Shown here one piece after another: positions 37,404-49,392 of a DNA stretch of 64,000 bases (within the stretch, counting starts at the first letter, position 1; each line of letters opens with the position of its first letter). The notes under the pieces were generated by a model. That model made no database searches, was not told the origin of the DNA, and worked only from the letters and a program-made list of their open reading frames with translations. A program made the translations under genes and the position numbers. This stretch comes from Echinococcus granulosus (Eukaryota > Platyhelminthes > Cestoda > Cyclophyllidea > Taeniidae): positions 289,363 to 353,362 of the forward strand of contig NW_020170468.1 in the NCBI RefSeq assembly GCF_000524195.1, given 5' to 3'.

Positions 37404-37441
37404 CCACCTCTTTGGCTTCTACTTAGACAGTAAAGAGGTGG
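37404..37441. repeat. 10-bp perfect inverted repeat (hairpin)
   Basis: CCACCTCTTT at 37404-37413 is the exact reverse complement of AAAGAGGTGG at 37432-37441, with an 18-base loop, inside a locally GC-rich patch. It could be a structured RNA stem or a transposon trace; nothing else supports a choice. Confidence 0.6.
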
Positions 37442-37802
37442 AGGAGGTATCGCGTGTTCACTTAAGCGACATCTTTAGAGAGGTACCGTGGAGAGCCCCT
37501 GAACGAAACTTTCTAAATGGTTCACTTCTAATATCGCTTCAGATTTTAAAGACATTCTCGCAGAACACGGGACTGGGATAGTTATCGAAGGTTGAAGTTG
37601 GTTTTAAATCTTCTGTTAAAAGTCTATACAGGTTCTACCATTGTTGACAACTGCCCTTCTTTCGTAACGCAAAGGTTTGTCTATCAACAATAGGATTAAA
37701 GGTAGTTGACTTTTAGGATCGGATTCACTTGCCACTGTCACCAGTTTAGCGTTCCGCGTCTTTTCTGAATTCGTAAGAAGATAAATTACTGACCCATAGA
37801 AG

Positions 37803-37856
37803 AGTCGGGACTACTGGAATGGTCCTGAGGCCATGCCGCTGAGTGGAGGTACAATT
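37803..37856 (+). repeat. Dispersed repeat part-copy D
   Basis: Short match to the centre of copies A-C: GTCGGGACTACTGG, then GGTCCTGAGGCCATGCCGC and GGAGGTACAATTTACC. Its 3' part diverges quickly. Confidence 0.4.
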
Positions 37857-38593
37857 TACCCAGACTTCAGTGCCTACATCATCAAACGCGGTGTTAAACG
37901 AAGTTTCAAAATACTTTGTAGCAGCTAAAAATTCAGATAGCCAAAGCGTAAATATTTTACCATTTCTAGTAGCTGGACCTCTACTAATGACTTATTATAA
38001 CTATTTTTCCTTTATTGTTAAATTATATGAGCTTTTTGAACCCTCTGCATAAATATCATTGTTGATGCCGGAAACGCGAAATAAAACCTCGGAAGGAAAG
38101 TGGATTAAACGTAAATCCCTGTTATCCCAAGAAATATTCTAAATCTAAAAATATATTTTACAAAACTATAAATGCTAGGATTTTATTGCTCCAGTGACAC
38201 TTGAGATACACTTAGAAACATCCGGCTTTAAACTAACCTCATATTAATTGTCTATAATTACGTATCACTTATCACCTTATCATGTTTCTATTTGCAAAGT
38301 TCTAGTGCTTTTCACTATTGTGGAGCATTCGTCTACCGGTTGTAATTGCGTGACACCTCACTTTCAAATATATCAGAAGTTTTAAGAAGTAATGTGCTGA
38401 TACAGTTGGAACTGCATTCTGAAAACAAAATTTACCAAGGAATAAATTATTCTGTGATATCGGACGAACTTGTTACAAATAGTGTGGTATTCCTTCCATT
38501 GATTGGGTTAAACTCATTCTCCGATGTCTAACACTAGAATGCATTTTCAATAATCAAATCAACGTACTTTTCTTATTTTGCCTTTTTTAACCA

Positions 38594-38830
38594 ATGCCAG
38601 CATGGCATTGTCTTTGTGCTTGCGTGCTATTAGTGATGAGAAGATCAGTCGAGGCCCACACCCCTGTCGCAATTCAAATTATTCATCACCGAAGCACTCA
38701 TACTCTGCCAGACATCACTTCGCATTGGCACCGACCTTGTGTGCAATTGATGCTAGTCGACGGAGACAAAAAAATACTACATCGCCAAAAAAACTTGCGC
38801 ACTCTCACGGAGAAAAGTAGGGTGATATAA
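38594..38830 (+). CDS. Possible small secreted protein
   Basis: A 78-codon ATG frame (context accaATG) with higher G+C than its surroundings. The N-terminus (MPAWHCLCACVLLVMRRSVEA) looks like a signal peptide; the rest is His- and Thr-rich and then basic. An overlapping frame of 80 codons (38578-38820) competes. There are no neighbouring exons and no poly(A) signal close by. No family recognised. Confidence 0.25.
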   Translation: MPAWHCLCACVLLVMRRSVEAHTPVAIQIIHHRSTHTLPDITSHWHRPCVQLMLVDGDKKILHRQKNLRTLTEKSRVI

Positions 38831-41029
38831 CGTTGAACAGTGTTTTAAATCGTAAAATTGACCTAAATAAGAGCTACTTAACAGGTTATTGTGTCATTAG
38901 AACTTGAAGATTTATACTGACGTACCATACACGAGTTTTAATCCACAAGTTGTATACACCTATTAAGATGTAACATCTGCTTAATGATTTGGTGATTATT
39001 TTGGTTCACATAATTTCCTCCTAATAAGGTTATTCAAAATGGATAATTTAAGAGATTACTTAACCAAAAACACGAGCTAAAATTTTTAAGCGTATGTAAT
39101 TTTTGGTGCACGCTCGAATTTAATGAATAGCGCAACTTGGCAAATTTATACTAGAATCATATCGTGGATAACACTTTCACGTGTTTTACTAATGGCACAT
39201 TTATCGTGTTGGGCCTTCCAACAAAACAATGAATAAATGTATCAGTTCTGTGTCAACCAGAATTATTGACCCCTTTAGCCAAGTTTGTATGCGTTGGCTC
39301 GCATTAATCATCCTTGCTTTATATTTTGCAATGTTTTTGGGCTTAACCAGAGAGGAATTTTGCATTTAACATTTAACTTTGCCCTGTACTAGCAGGTGTT
39401 ATTTGCTTTCTACTGTTTTCCCACCAAGGATTCAAAAAGTCAGGATGAAATTGGCAAGATAATTCTTCGGGTGTAATTGTCACACCCAGATTTTCCTATT
39501 CAATGTGACTTAAAGGAGCTTATGTAAGCAGTTGCAACTCACAGAGAGTGAATAATGTTGTGACGCAATGTACTCTCACTGCTTCTACACAAATGCCTCT
39601 CACATCGAACGCCAACACCTGAACTGTGACCTTCCGGTTAAACGAACAAAACCAATCCTCTTTTTTAATCGTAGGGGCATTTGAAGTATCGAAATGCTGG
39701 AAAATATTGATTCCAAACCTTTCCTCAGTTTAAGCTTTGAATTTGTCAGTGTGAAAGCTACAGACATTGCAATTAAGAAACGAATCATTGCAAGCGACTG
39801 TTGGAAAGAGATCACAAATTAGGTTAATTTTACTCCCTTTTCATGGAAAAACTGAAAATAACTTATGAAAACAATATGATCTATTAAAAGCGAACATAAA
39901 GTAGCAATTAAAATTTGCGATCCAAGTGGAGCAAATCATCTATTTGCCTCAAATCTTGTAGATACCTACATCATTCGTAAAGGCCGACAGGGAATCGATG
40001 TAGAAAATCATTTTTCTTCCTCATTCTTAACAAGTTTGCCTTTTATAACTGCTTACACAGCAACTTTTAAATTAGCTTAATTAACTGTGCTGACTATTCC
40101 GTCTTATTCATCAGATCTGATAAGGTGTTTGCGATCTCTTCAGCACCTTATTACTACGCACGAAGCCCTGCTTTACATAGTTGGTGCGTTTCACTTTATT
40201 TACCGAAGTTTTGTTTTAAACACAGCTAATTATCTATTACTCTCAATATGCTTCTTGAATGTTCTTTCTCATAGCATCCAGTGATATTTACTAATAATCT
40301 GGGTCATTAAGGTTGTATGGCTGACTAATAGAAATTTTAAAGACCTGTAGGGTGTAAGAAAGTAGTGTCTGCATCAAAATACATCACTAATTTTTGGAGG
40401 TAGCTTTTTGTCCATAAATATATATTTAAAGGAGAGGTTTTAAAGTGATTCTTCTATTGAATTCAGATCATCATGATTATTGAGGTACTGACTAACATGA
40501 CTTTTTAAACATCAGGTGACATATTTAAATTAATTTCTGCGACCGTAGTTCTTAGGTTCTTCGACTACGCCATAGATTGCCTCGTGAGTGGATGACTAAG
40601 ACTCTGAAATAGCGGGCACCGTGAGCCAAGAATAGAGTCTAAATTCCGCTGACACTACCTAGGCATTTTCTCCATCACGTAGGTGGTAAGTGTTTAGATA
40701 GGTGAGGTGAAGTTGAGAACCCAATCAGATTGCCCCTAGCGGTGTGCATTCAACTACCTTTCAGCGACTTAAATACTTACGGATTCACAAAGTCAATCAT
40801 TTGAGAGCGCCAGTTTGTTGGATTACCTAACAACTGTATTAACTGTAAGTATTTGCAACCTAGAGCAGACAACTTCACACTCCATTTCCACAGGAATTCT
40901 AATAATGTATTTGTTTTTTTTCTTCTTAGGAAAAAATAATGTCCGGTCTTTGTGAGGTACACTGGTGACTATATATATCCATTTCAATTTTCACGGCTAA
41001 ACATCAAATTTTCTTCCAAACTTCTTTAG

Positions 41030-41532
41030 ATTAACATGTCATTTGACGAGTGTCTTGATGAGGCCAAGGCGAGACTAATCATGGTGGCTTTCGTAAAATT
41101 TAACGATGAGGATTTCGAGAACCTTATGGCCACACTTCAGGAAATTAGCAAGGACTTCAAAAAGCTCATTATCCTCGCAGTCGACGCTACAAGAAATCTT
41201 GTGAGTTACTTCTCTTTACATGCCCTTCATTGGTTTCCTCGAATATGAAGAAAAATCGTCGTTCTTCTATTCCTTCTTCTCCAGCAACTTGCGCGTGATC
41301 TAAACGTTACCGCCTGTCCGACATTTCTCTTCTTCCGAAAGCGTACTCTTGTAAGTAGCTTAGGTACCAAGGTCCTCGTATATAATGCAAAATTAAGCCT
41401 GGTAATGGAATTAATCATGTTGTTTTGTTGTCACAGCTCGGTAGACGCGTGACCACCAAGCCGACCAAGCTCAAGAAGGATGTTGAGAAGTATTCGAAAA
41501 CCTTCATCGCCTGCCCTCAGGAGCGCGAATGA
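41030..41532 (+). CDS. Thioredoxin-fold protein without redox cysteines (cluster gene 1)
   Basis: Thioredoxin-like protein. Exons: 41030-41200, 41285-41350 and 41437-41532; all phase 0. From the Met at 41036 it is 108 residues. Aligned with gene 3 of the cluster, the active-site WCGPC is replaced by NDEDF (residues 23-27), so it cannot do dithiol exchange, while the cis-proline loop (TACPTFLFF, Pro67) and the hydrophobic strands remain. It therefore looks like a folded but non-catalytic relative, perhaps a binding protein. The intron before the cis-Pro segment matches the other two genes; an extra intron after FFRKRTL is unique to this copy. An acceptor (ttctttag) ends 6 nt before the ATG; either trans-splicing uses it or a short upstream exon exists (ATG at 40938 followed by GTACAC is a weak option). 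AATAAA at 41655. Confidence 0.83.
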
Positions 41533-41654
41533 GCTTGTCACTTTGATTTGTCTGTGAGTGTGTTTGTGTTAAGAGGTCCCATGACTCACAAGCTCTCCCG
41601 CCGGTCTCATTTTTGTACATCCATTCAATGCAACCATCCATAGGGATTTTTGCA

Positions 41655-41660
41655 AATAAA
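41655..41660 (+). promoter_or_regulatory. Poly(A) signal of thioredoxin-like gene 1
   Basis: AATAAA about 120 nt after the stop codon at 41530-41532. Confidence 0.55.
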
Positions 41661-43630
41661 TGACTTAGAAGCAAGAAGAGATCCAGCTCAACAATTGATC
41701 TTCTGCAAATTTCCTAATTAATTTAAACCCTTTGTAATTTAAACCCTTTGGCTTTCTGCGCACTTTGGGCTGCACAACATCTTAGTGGTTTCACTTTGGG
41801 CCCGTAATTGCGTTAAAACATGTTTTTAGTAAAGGTAAAGCTGCAGGCACCAAATGATTGACGTTTATAACAATGAACGGCTTGAATCAAAAGGGGACTA
41901 CTCCTTTCTGTAGGAATACAATAACGCACATTTAATCTGTCAAACAAATGCAAGAAAAAAATCTTCTAAAATAAACAATGACAGTAGTAGCACTTGGTCC
42001 TTAGCACTATAGCCATCTGTGTTAAAGCTAGTAATTTCCTGTGTTAATAAAATTAAACAAAAAGTTAACTTAATTTTTATTTATTTACCTTGTTTGAGCC
42101 TTAAAAATATAAGTCAAGTTCTGTAAAAGTGTACATTTGACTGGTGAATAAATCCCAATGAAAAGGTTACCTATGAATAAACATGATGAGGTTGGGACGC
42201 CCATCGAGGCCTCCTGGAGTGGTAATCAATGTCATGTTTGGTTTGTGGAGCACTAATTTATGTTATTGGAGTAATTTTATCGCCTTCTAAACTGCTTCCA
42301 AGACGTCGAAAACATGAGGATCTATTGTAAAAGAAAATATTAGGCCTCCCTTTTTAAAAAGTGAAATAACTTCATCTACTTAATAAAACAGGAGGACAGT
42401 GAAGTCTAAATTATCAAAAAGTGTGTACAAAATCTTACGATTTACACGTTTTTTGAATTATTACTAAAGCGTGGCAACAACCATCTGCATAAATTGTGCG
42501 AATTAATTTTGGCAGCATTATACTGCCTCTTTACCATGTAAAAGTTCGAATCATGGTTTATGTTCCCTAATTAGCTATTTTGCTATTAAATAAATAAGGT
42601 TAAACCTTTATTTTATGATTAAAAGATCCACAGCATTTCAATATATTAGACAGGGTGTTATTTGCGTTTTTTTTAGCATAAATGCAATTAATGTTGGCCT
42701 GTCACGTTTCTAAATTACCAGTTGTGCTTGTGAAAGTAGTGATTCCCGAATAGCAAATACGGCATTGCATACTTTATGTAAGAAGCAATCATGTGCTTAA
42801 ACAATTGCAAGCCCCCAGCAAAGTACGCTCAAATAAGAATTGAAGAGCAAGTGTGATGTTAAAAATGTACGCCAAAAGTACAAATGCATCAAATAGTTAA
42901 AGTCTTTAATTTTATGTCAGATTAAGTGCTTGACCGACAGAAAATAGGTACTTTCACGCCCCAAGGTTCTATTCTCCCGCATATCTTTGAATGGCTTAAA
43001 CGCTAAAGAATTGTGGACTTTGATTACTTACCCATAGCATCAAACTTTATTCAAAAGCCGAATAAATGGATCGAAAACAATGTTGCCATTTAAAATTGAT
43101 ATAGACAGTATCTTGTTGCTAATCGTTGATGCACAAATTATTCACTTACAGGAACTAATTAATTGTTAGCAAATCTTCGAATTTCTAGATGATGTAATAA
43201 AATCGAATAACTTGTACGAGACACAACTTATGGTCTATGGTAAGGCAGGGTTATTTTTATCACTGCGAATATTTGTTTAAAGATGGAAGCACAAAGGTGA
43301 TTTGGTATCGAAAACCAACCAAATTTGAAATCCGCTAGTGCAGGAAGGGCTTAAAAATACACAAACATATGCAGTAAAACATTACCTAGATGCAAAATCA
43401 TCACTCTTGCCTGTTCAAACTGTTCATTAAGATGTGTGGTAGTACTGACGTAATCTGACACGCAGGTTGATTTGAAATGTTAAAGTGTAGCTGAATTGTC
43501 ATATCCCAAAACTGAAATATTGTTTATTTGGCTTTAAAGTTTGTTGCATTAATGCCATTAAGTAGTTTCAAAGCTTAATGGGACAAAAATACGAGAGTTA
43601 CTAGAACGACGTCAACAAAACAGGCGCCAT
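41661..43630. other. Spacer between thioredoxin-like genes 1 and 2
   Basis: About 2 kb of AT-rich sequence. No exon, RNA gene or repeat copy recognised. Confidence 0.4.
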
Positions 43631-43672
43631 CCAATGGTTACCGAATATGGATTGGAAGGTTCCTTATTTAAG
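43631..43672 (+). promoter_or_regulatory. Putative core promoter of thioredoxin-like gene 2
   Basis: CCAAT (43631-43635), inverted ATTGG (43651-43655) and a TATA-like TTATTTAAG (43664-43672) lie in order 39-80 nt upstream of the proposed ATG at 43711. The spacing is reasonable for a short 5' UTR. Inferred from motif order only. Confidence 0.35.
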
Positions 43673-43710
43673 CTCTTGCAACTACACAGTTTGTTCTGTA
43701 AAAGTCGGGC

Positions 43711-45480
43711 ATGCCCCCAAAAAGAAGCCCTAGACGAAGCAGTCTTAATCTACAGCATCAACTTCACTATGCCTCCACAAAAGTACGTATAGAGATGGTC
43801 ATTTTCCTTTCTACAAATAAATTGCTTTGATCAATGGCTTTTACAACTTAAAATTTTGCATCAATGTACTGTCATAAGCTTGTGGAAATGTATTTGCATA
43901 GTTGAAGCGTATTTAAATTTTCCTCAAGTCTTAGTTTTTGTTGATTAGACGTCTTAACCATGCCCTAAAAATATTAGTCTTATTCAGGTGATAGAGATGA
44001 ATAAGTTCCAAACGGTTCCTTATATCAGCACATATTGTTCAATCTGATATTTATAATACAACAAAAGGGAATGTTGAATATTTAGTCATAAGCTTTCACA
44101 ATTGCTCAGAATATTTGTCTTAACTAATTTCAAGAGTACGCCAATAATCAATTGTTCATTTATGTGGGTTCTTCACCAATTTAATGATTTATTTGAAATA
44201 ATAAAAACGTAAAATTAGCTAAGGCATTATACGAGAAATTGACATATTCCTCTCAGTTACGCTGAATCAGGAACACATTTTGCAAATGAAACTCAATTTG
44301 GCGTGTATTAATTAATCCGTCAGCCAATACATTGATTTCCCCGTTCTCTTATAGTAAAAGTAAATAGGCATTACTCAAAAAATTGAAAGTTTTTTACTTT
44401 TGCAGCAGGATGACAAATATATCGCTTTTTGTATATGACTCTAGGCAACTAAAGATTTTCTTTCGTCGTTACATTCAAAATCGTCACAAAACTACTGCGC
44501 TTAGTGTGGGACCTAAGAGATATGCGATAGTTCTCAATAGAGCATGGTAATTCTGCAATTAACCTCCAACAATGAAGGACTTAACAAAGTAAAACTTAAA
44601 AATATCTAGCTGCTGAATATTTTTGCTGCTAAGTTATTTACGGTCCTCAGTTTTTCACAAATTAAATAGAGCATTAGTGGATATGCTCGATAATTCCTAT
44701 TTTTTGACTGAAGCAAAACCTGCGTCAAATAACAAGTTGCTTTTAATTTTATTGCTTATTAATGCAAGACCGAAGTCCACATTTTCTCTACATGGAACAT
44801 TTTACTTGTGCACATAAGATGTTTATTAAGCTTATTTGAAATTCAAAATGTAAATTAGATTTCCATCTGGTTTTAGGAAGAATGCCACACTCTCTTAGGA
44901 GCGCATGCAAAAAAGTTGGTTGTCTTCATTTTTATAGCCGAATGGTGCCCACATTCCCTAGAACTCAAAGCGCATCTGGAATCGCTAGCAAAAGAGGATC
45001 AGCATGTTGTTCTTGTCATTATTGACATCGATGATGCCCAAGTGTGTTCTGACTTTGATTCTACATCCAACTGTAGTTGTACCTCAAAAGAGCGTCAGTA
45101 TTAAGTGGAAATACTAAAAGAAATAATCATAGGTTTGCTTTTTAAAAAAGTCCCTAAGAAGCTGCCAGTTAACGGCGCGAGATCTGACAAATTTACGTAG
45201 CGTGTGGAAATCTTTGTTTGAGCAATTTCGTTACTTTTACTATTAAAGTAGCACTGGTTATTTGTCATCTGTTCAGCCCATTAGTTGTTCATTTTCAATT
45301 TTAACATTAACCGTGTGATGGCATTATTTACAGGATTTGATACCCTTCTACAGCCTGTACGCTGTTCCTTCCTTCTATTTCTTCAAGAACCATGAGGAAA
45401 TCGGAACGCAAGTTGGAGGTGACTATGCCAAATTGCGCACTTGCATTCGCAAATTTAAGCGTATGAAAGAAATTGAATAG
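43711..45480 (+). CDS. Monothiol thioredoxin-like protein, WCPHS (cluster gene 2)
   Basis: Thioredoxin-fold protein with half an active site. Exons: 43711-43782 (proposed), 44877-45041 and 45334-45480; about 127 residues. Exon 2 reads AKKLVVFIFIAEWCPHS: the first cysteine is kept (Cys48) but the resolving cysteine is serine (Ser51), a CxxS monothiol form. Such forms can trap mixed disulfides but not release them in the usual way. The cis-proline loop is YAVPSFYFFKN. Exon 2 is 165 nt, the same as in gene 3, and its intron before the cis-Pro segment is at the same place, so the two are duplicates. The 24-residue first exon (MPPKRSPRRSS..., basic) ends at a good GTACGT donor in the right phase, but it is supported only by that and by the promoter motifs. 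Confidence 0.8.
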
Positions 45481-47099
45481 ATGGCATCAAGGCAGTGTTT
45501 CTTTTCCTTATTCGCATTATTGACATTTCTGATCTCCCGTCATAAAGTAAGGTCAACAAGTGAACTCCTCTTCGTTGTTCAATTATGTATGTGTTTGCGT
45601 TAAAGCGGTCGCACAATGAAATATACCATGAAAAGTTATTTGTTCTTTCGATTTTTTTGTGTTTCGTTGCATCTTCAAAATGCACGTGTACACTTTAGTT
45701 TTTCCAAAAGAGCTGAGGTTACTGCATGCCCTCAGGCCATGCCCTGGGATTGCGTAATCAAACTCAGAGTTAAACTATCTATCAAAGCACTACTTGTCTT
45801 TATGACCGTCTTCAAATTCATCCTCTATCCTTAAACACTGCAGCATATTAATGTGTGTGGGTCAAAAATGTCATCTTTGTTTTTACAAAGCATCCTGTTT
45901 AGGCGTTTTTAAACTGACTCATGTATTTTACAGTAATCACTCAGTCGATGTTATTTAGAGTATTACGGTTTGTATTAACAACAAAATTTGGTATTTTCTT
46001 TATGAATAATTGATTTCAATTCGTTTCAATTTATTTACTTAGACATATAAGGGCTTTTGTAAAACGAAGATGGGATCCGATAGATACGACGGGTCTTCAG
46101 GGTAAAGAATAATGATTCTAAAACTATGCTTCGTCTAAGATGAAAGCGAGCCAATGGAAACCCAATATAAAATATGGATTTTGTATGTGAAACATCTTAA
46201 GTGTTAAATACCTTCCAATGTTTACAACGCCCGCATTTACCCATTTGCAGAATCGAACTAACGATCCACCGCGTCTAACGAATATATTTTAAAGCGACAT
46301 ATTATTTGCATCCCTTATTAAAGTAGGATTATATAAAAGGTTTCTACATAGTCAACACTATAAACAACAGAAGTAGTGGTAGTAGTCTGATACTACTTTT
46401 GCACCACCGGCTGTGTTTTTGTTCGATTTGTTTCCGACCGTTTGAATGAAACATATTTTAAACACATCAGAATTTATGCAATGTTTTAACTTTTTGTAAA
46501 CAGGTAACGCTGAATAATTTGTCATATAGATTTAACAATGCCCAATGGACTTCGTAGAAATGCTTTTACTTTGATCGAAGTAATAGAACGTTTTTTATTT
46601 GTATTTTAGCTCAGTAAAAAAGGTCGTGTATATGCTTTGATATAACTAACCAGACTTTTGAAGGAATTTCTACCCTTAGGCTCTTCTATAGTTTTTAATA
46701 GAACGAAAAATTCATTTCTCACGCCTCAAGATACGTGTGTTTACATCACGGAAAGTCCAACTGTTTCATTCACTTCTTAATTGATAAGACTAGCTTTTAA
46801 TGGATTTACAAACAGTAAAGTAAAGTTACTGGGTAGACACTCCCGCGACCACTCCTAATGCCCAGGGCGAAGTCACAATTTCCATTTAAGCAGGCAGTTG
46901 AAAATACACGGGGGCTTAACTTCACCACACCTTAAGATAAAGTAACCGAAGCATTAGTCCGACATTTAATCACCCATTTCATTTCCAAGGCAGGTCTAAT
47001 TACTCGTCCAATGTTTTAGTTGCAGGGGCGTTGACGTTATGTATTAAGGGATTAGGTCGAATTAGATGCATCTTCATTTGAAGCTGCAGTGGAAACGAG
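45481..47099. other. Spacer between thioredoxin-like genes 2 and 3
   Basis: AT-rich, no recognised exon. A 72-codon frame at 45616-45834 just downstream of gene 2 is probably its 3' UTR. Confidence 0.4.
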
Positions 47100-48861
47100 A
47101 TGGAAGCGAAGGATGCTGAGGTACCACCTCTGATCACGGTAATAAACGATGAGGTAAGCAGGATTTAAATGCTGCCAAGTGGAGAATTTGATATTTTAAA
47201 TATGTTATTTGTTGAAAATTGCTTTCCCATTAGGTTTATCACTATTTGCAATGTTATTCAAAATTTGGCTGTAACTGTCATGGGCTCTTCAGTGATGCAA
47301 CTCATAGACTAACCTTACTTGTGATCTACTCATTCTAAGCAATGCAAGGAATTCAATGTATTTTAGTGTTTCACCCAAAAATACCGAAGGTATTGCCCTT
47401 TACGCAATAACGACGCTATTAAATTGTAAAATGTAATCATGACACTTTGTTTTGCCGTACTTATCGACCAAATCACAATAATCCTCTCCACTACACTGTT
47501 CTTGCATTCGAATTCGCTGGATTACTGGCGTTTACTACGATTTTCCCTTAAACAGATTAAAAAGATGGCAGTAAATGCAATATTTTCATGGCAGAAAAGT
47601 AAATGTGGAAAATATTTAGCCACTCAAAGTGCAGACAACGCTACAGTTCTGAAGTAACTGAATGAGTACACAAAGCGGTTACAAGCAAATTTCTATTAAC
47701 ACCTTTTAAGACCGTTATTTTTTTAGCCAAAATTTGACAAATACTTTGAAATCTCCAATCCTGCGACAGAATTCTACCGAAGCATCAGTGTGAATAAAAA
47801 AGAGGGGTATTCCGGATTGTATGGCGGTCTAGATTATTACATACGACGCGCTATTCGACTGGAAAATTTATGTTTAGCTAATGAGATTAATTCCTGTCAG
47901 ACTATGAAGAGAATTCCCGATATATATTTATTTCATTCTGTTGTTTTTACTGCAGTAACTTAATTATTACTTACTTACTAGAGTAAGCATTATTCGCAAA
48001 ATTCGCGTGTTATAAGGTTGCTCAATTAAACAAGGGAATCTTTGATGTTATATATTCCATAATATCGCATTCACGCCTATGTACGTGGCAGCAATATGCT
48101 CTTATCATTGCTGCGATTTAAATTGTACTAAATCCTATTCTATGCCATTCTATTAAAGTATGGTGCACGTTTACCTATTAATGTCAATTTTTTTGTAAAC
48201 TGTGATCTCCCTTGGTCGTAGAATGATATGGAAAGCCTAAAGGAAATGAGCCACAAGTGCCTGGTGATCGTCGACTTCTTCGCAACCTGGTGTGGTCCTT
48301 GCAAATCCGTGAAAGTCGCCTACGAGAAACTCGCCGAACATGAAACCAGTGTCAAGTTCGCGAAGCTTGACATCGATGTTTATGAGGTTAATGAAACTCA
48401 GGAAATTCAAAATTATTTAAAGTTGGGGGAAGATATGACCGTAATACTACAGGCTAACTGAAATTATTCCAAAATCAATTGATTAAAGCAATGGGCTGAA
48501 AATTTTTGAATCGCGGGCAACTAGGAAATCATTTTGATGACCAGGTCCTAGCAAACTATTGATAAACACATCACAATTTTCGCTGTTAAAGCACCAATTA
48601 AAAATAATAACATTTTTAGACCAAAATTTTCCAGCTTTTTACTGCTCTTTATAAGTACAATTCCATTTTAGCCCTGTTATTTTAAGACGATTTACACTAT
48701 AGCAAATGCATTTATGATTTTGTTGCCCGTAGGACGCTCCATCTGATTATTCGATCGTCGCTATGCCCACATTCATGGCGTTTAAAAACGGAGAAATGGT
48801 TGATTCTGTCGTTGGCCCACACATCGAACAGGTCAAGCAAATGGTGGCCCGTCTGAAATGA
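47100..48861 (+). CDS. TXN: Thioredoxin with canonical WCGPC (cluster gene 3)
   Basis: Small redox protein that reduces protein disulfides and is recycled by thioredoxin (glutathione) reductase. Exons: 47100-47153, 48222-48386 and 48733-48861; all phase 0; 115 residues, within the family range. Exon 2 carries VDFFATWCGPCKS with both cysteines (42 and 45), exon 3 the cis-proline loop VAMPTF (Pro85) and KNGE. The N-terminus has a short acidic extension (MEAKDAEVPPLITVINDE) and no signal peptide, so it is probably cytosolic. It is the only cluster member with a full active site. An acceptor-like ctgcag ends 10 nt before the ATG. AATAAA follows at 48903. Confidence 0.93.
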
Positions 48862-48902
48862 TTCCACTAAAGCATTTTTGCGTTACATGCAATTTTTCAT
48901 TA

Positions 48903-48908
48903 AATAAA
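48903..48908 (+). promoter_or_regulatory. Poly(A) signal of the thioredoxin gene
   Basis: AATAAA 42 nt after the stop codon. Confidence 0.6.
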
Positions 48909-49392
48909 TTATGTGGAATATAACAAAGTTTTCCTTGTTTGAAGACATAAAAAACTCAATGATATCATGCAAAAAATCTCTTGGCATGCACCATTAATGT
49001 AGGTTTAATCAACTTAGAGATTAGCTACTGCATCTCAGTACTTTGCAAGAATGGACCATTTACTCATTAATTAATTCACTGGTTTATAACTACTTGTATT
49101 TTAAAGGATTGCACTTGTTACTCTGCCACTGTTGCTTACTGAAAATTCATTGCAATAAAGGGAAATACTTTTCTAAAATTTCACTGAAATAGCAACTTAC
49201 CTAATTACATTAGTAGGCTCATGCAGTGTGGTTGCAAAAAGTAACAGCTTTTAAATCAACAAAATTAAATAAAAAATTATTATTTTTTAAGAAGCAGAAT
49301 ACTTACTTCAATCTCCTTCTTTGATGCTACTAATGTATTTGTTTTACTAGGCCACCCTAGTGCGGTACGTGCGGTCGCTTACATGTCTGGTG

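Larger units (their letters stand above)
30255..41029. other. Long gene-poor region
   Basis: About 10.8 kb of AT-rich sequence with no recognised gene. It contains three copies or part-copies of a dispersed repeat (31.3-31.9 kb, 37.8 kb), an (AT)n microsatellite, a 10-bp hairpin at 37.4 kb and one possible small secreted protein at 38.6 kb. A GC-richer patch near 33060-33220 has no long frame. Frames at 32494-32775 and 35736-36131 look random. Confidence 0.4.

Noticed and set aside
44623..44817. 64-codon plus-strand frame with hydrophobic start
   Set aside because: Lies inside the proposed first intron of thioredoxin-like gene 2 and does not join in frame with exon 2.
46200..46290. Possible tRNA (TTCGATTC-like T-loop on the minus strand)
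   Set aside because: No matching T stem, D arm or acceptor stem could be paired.
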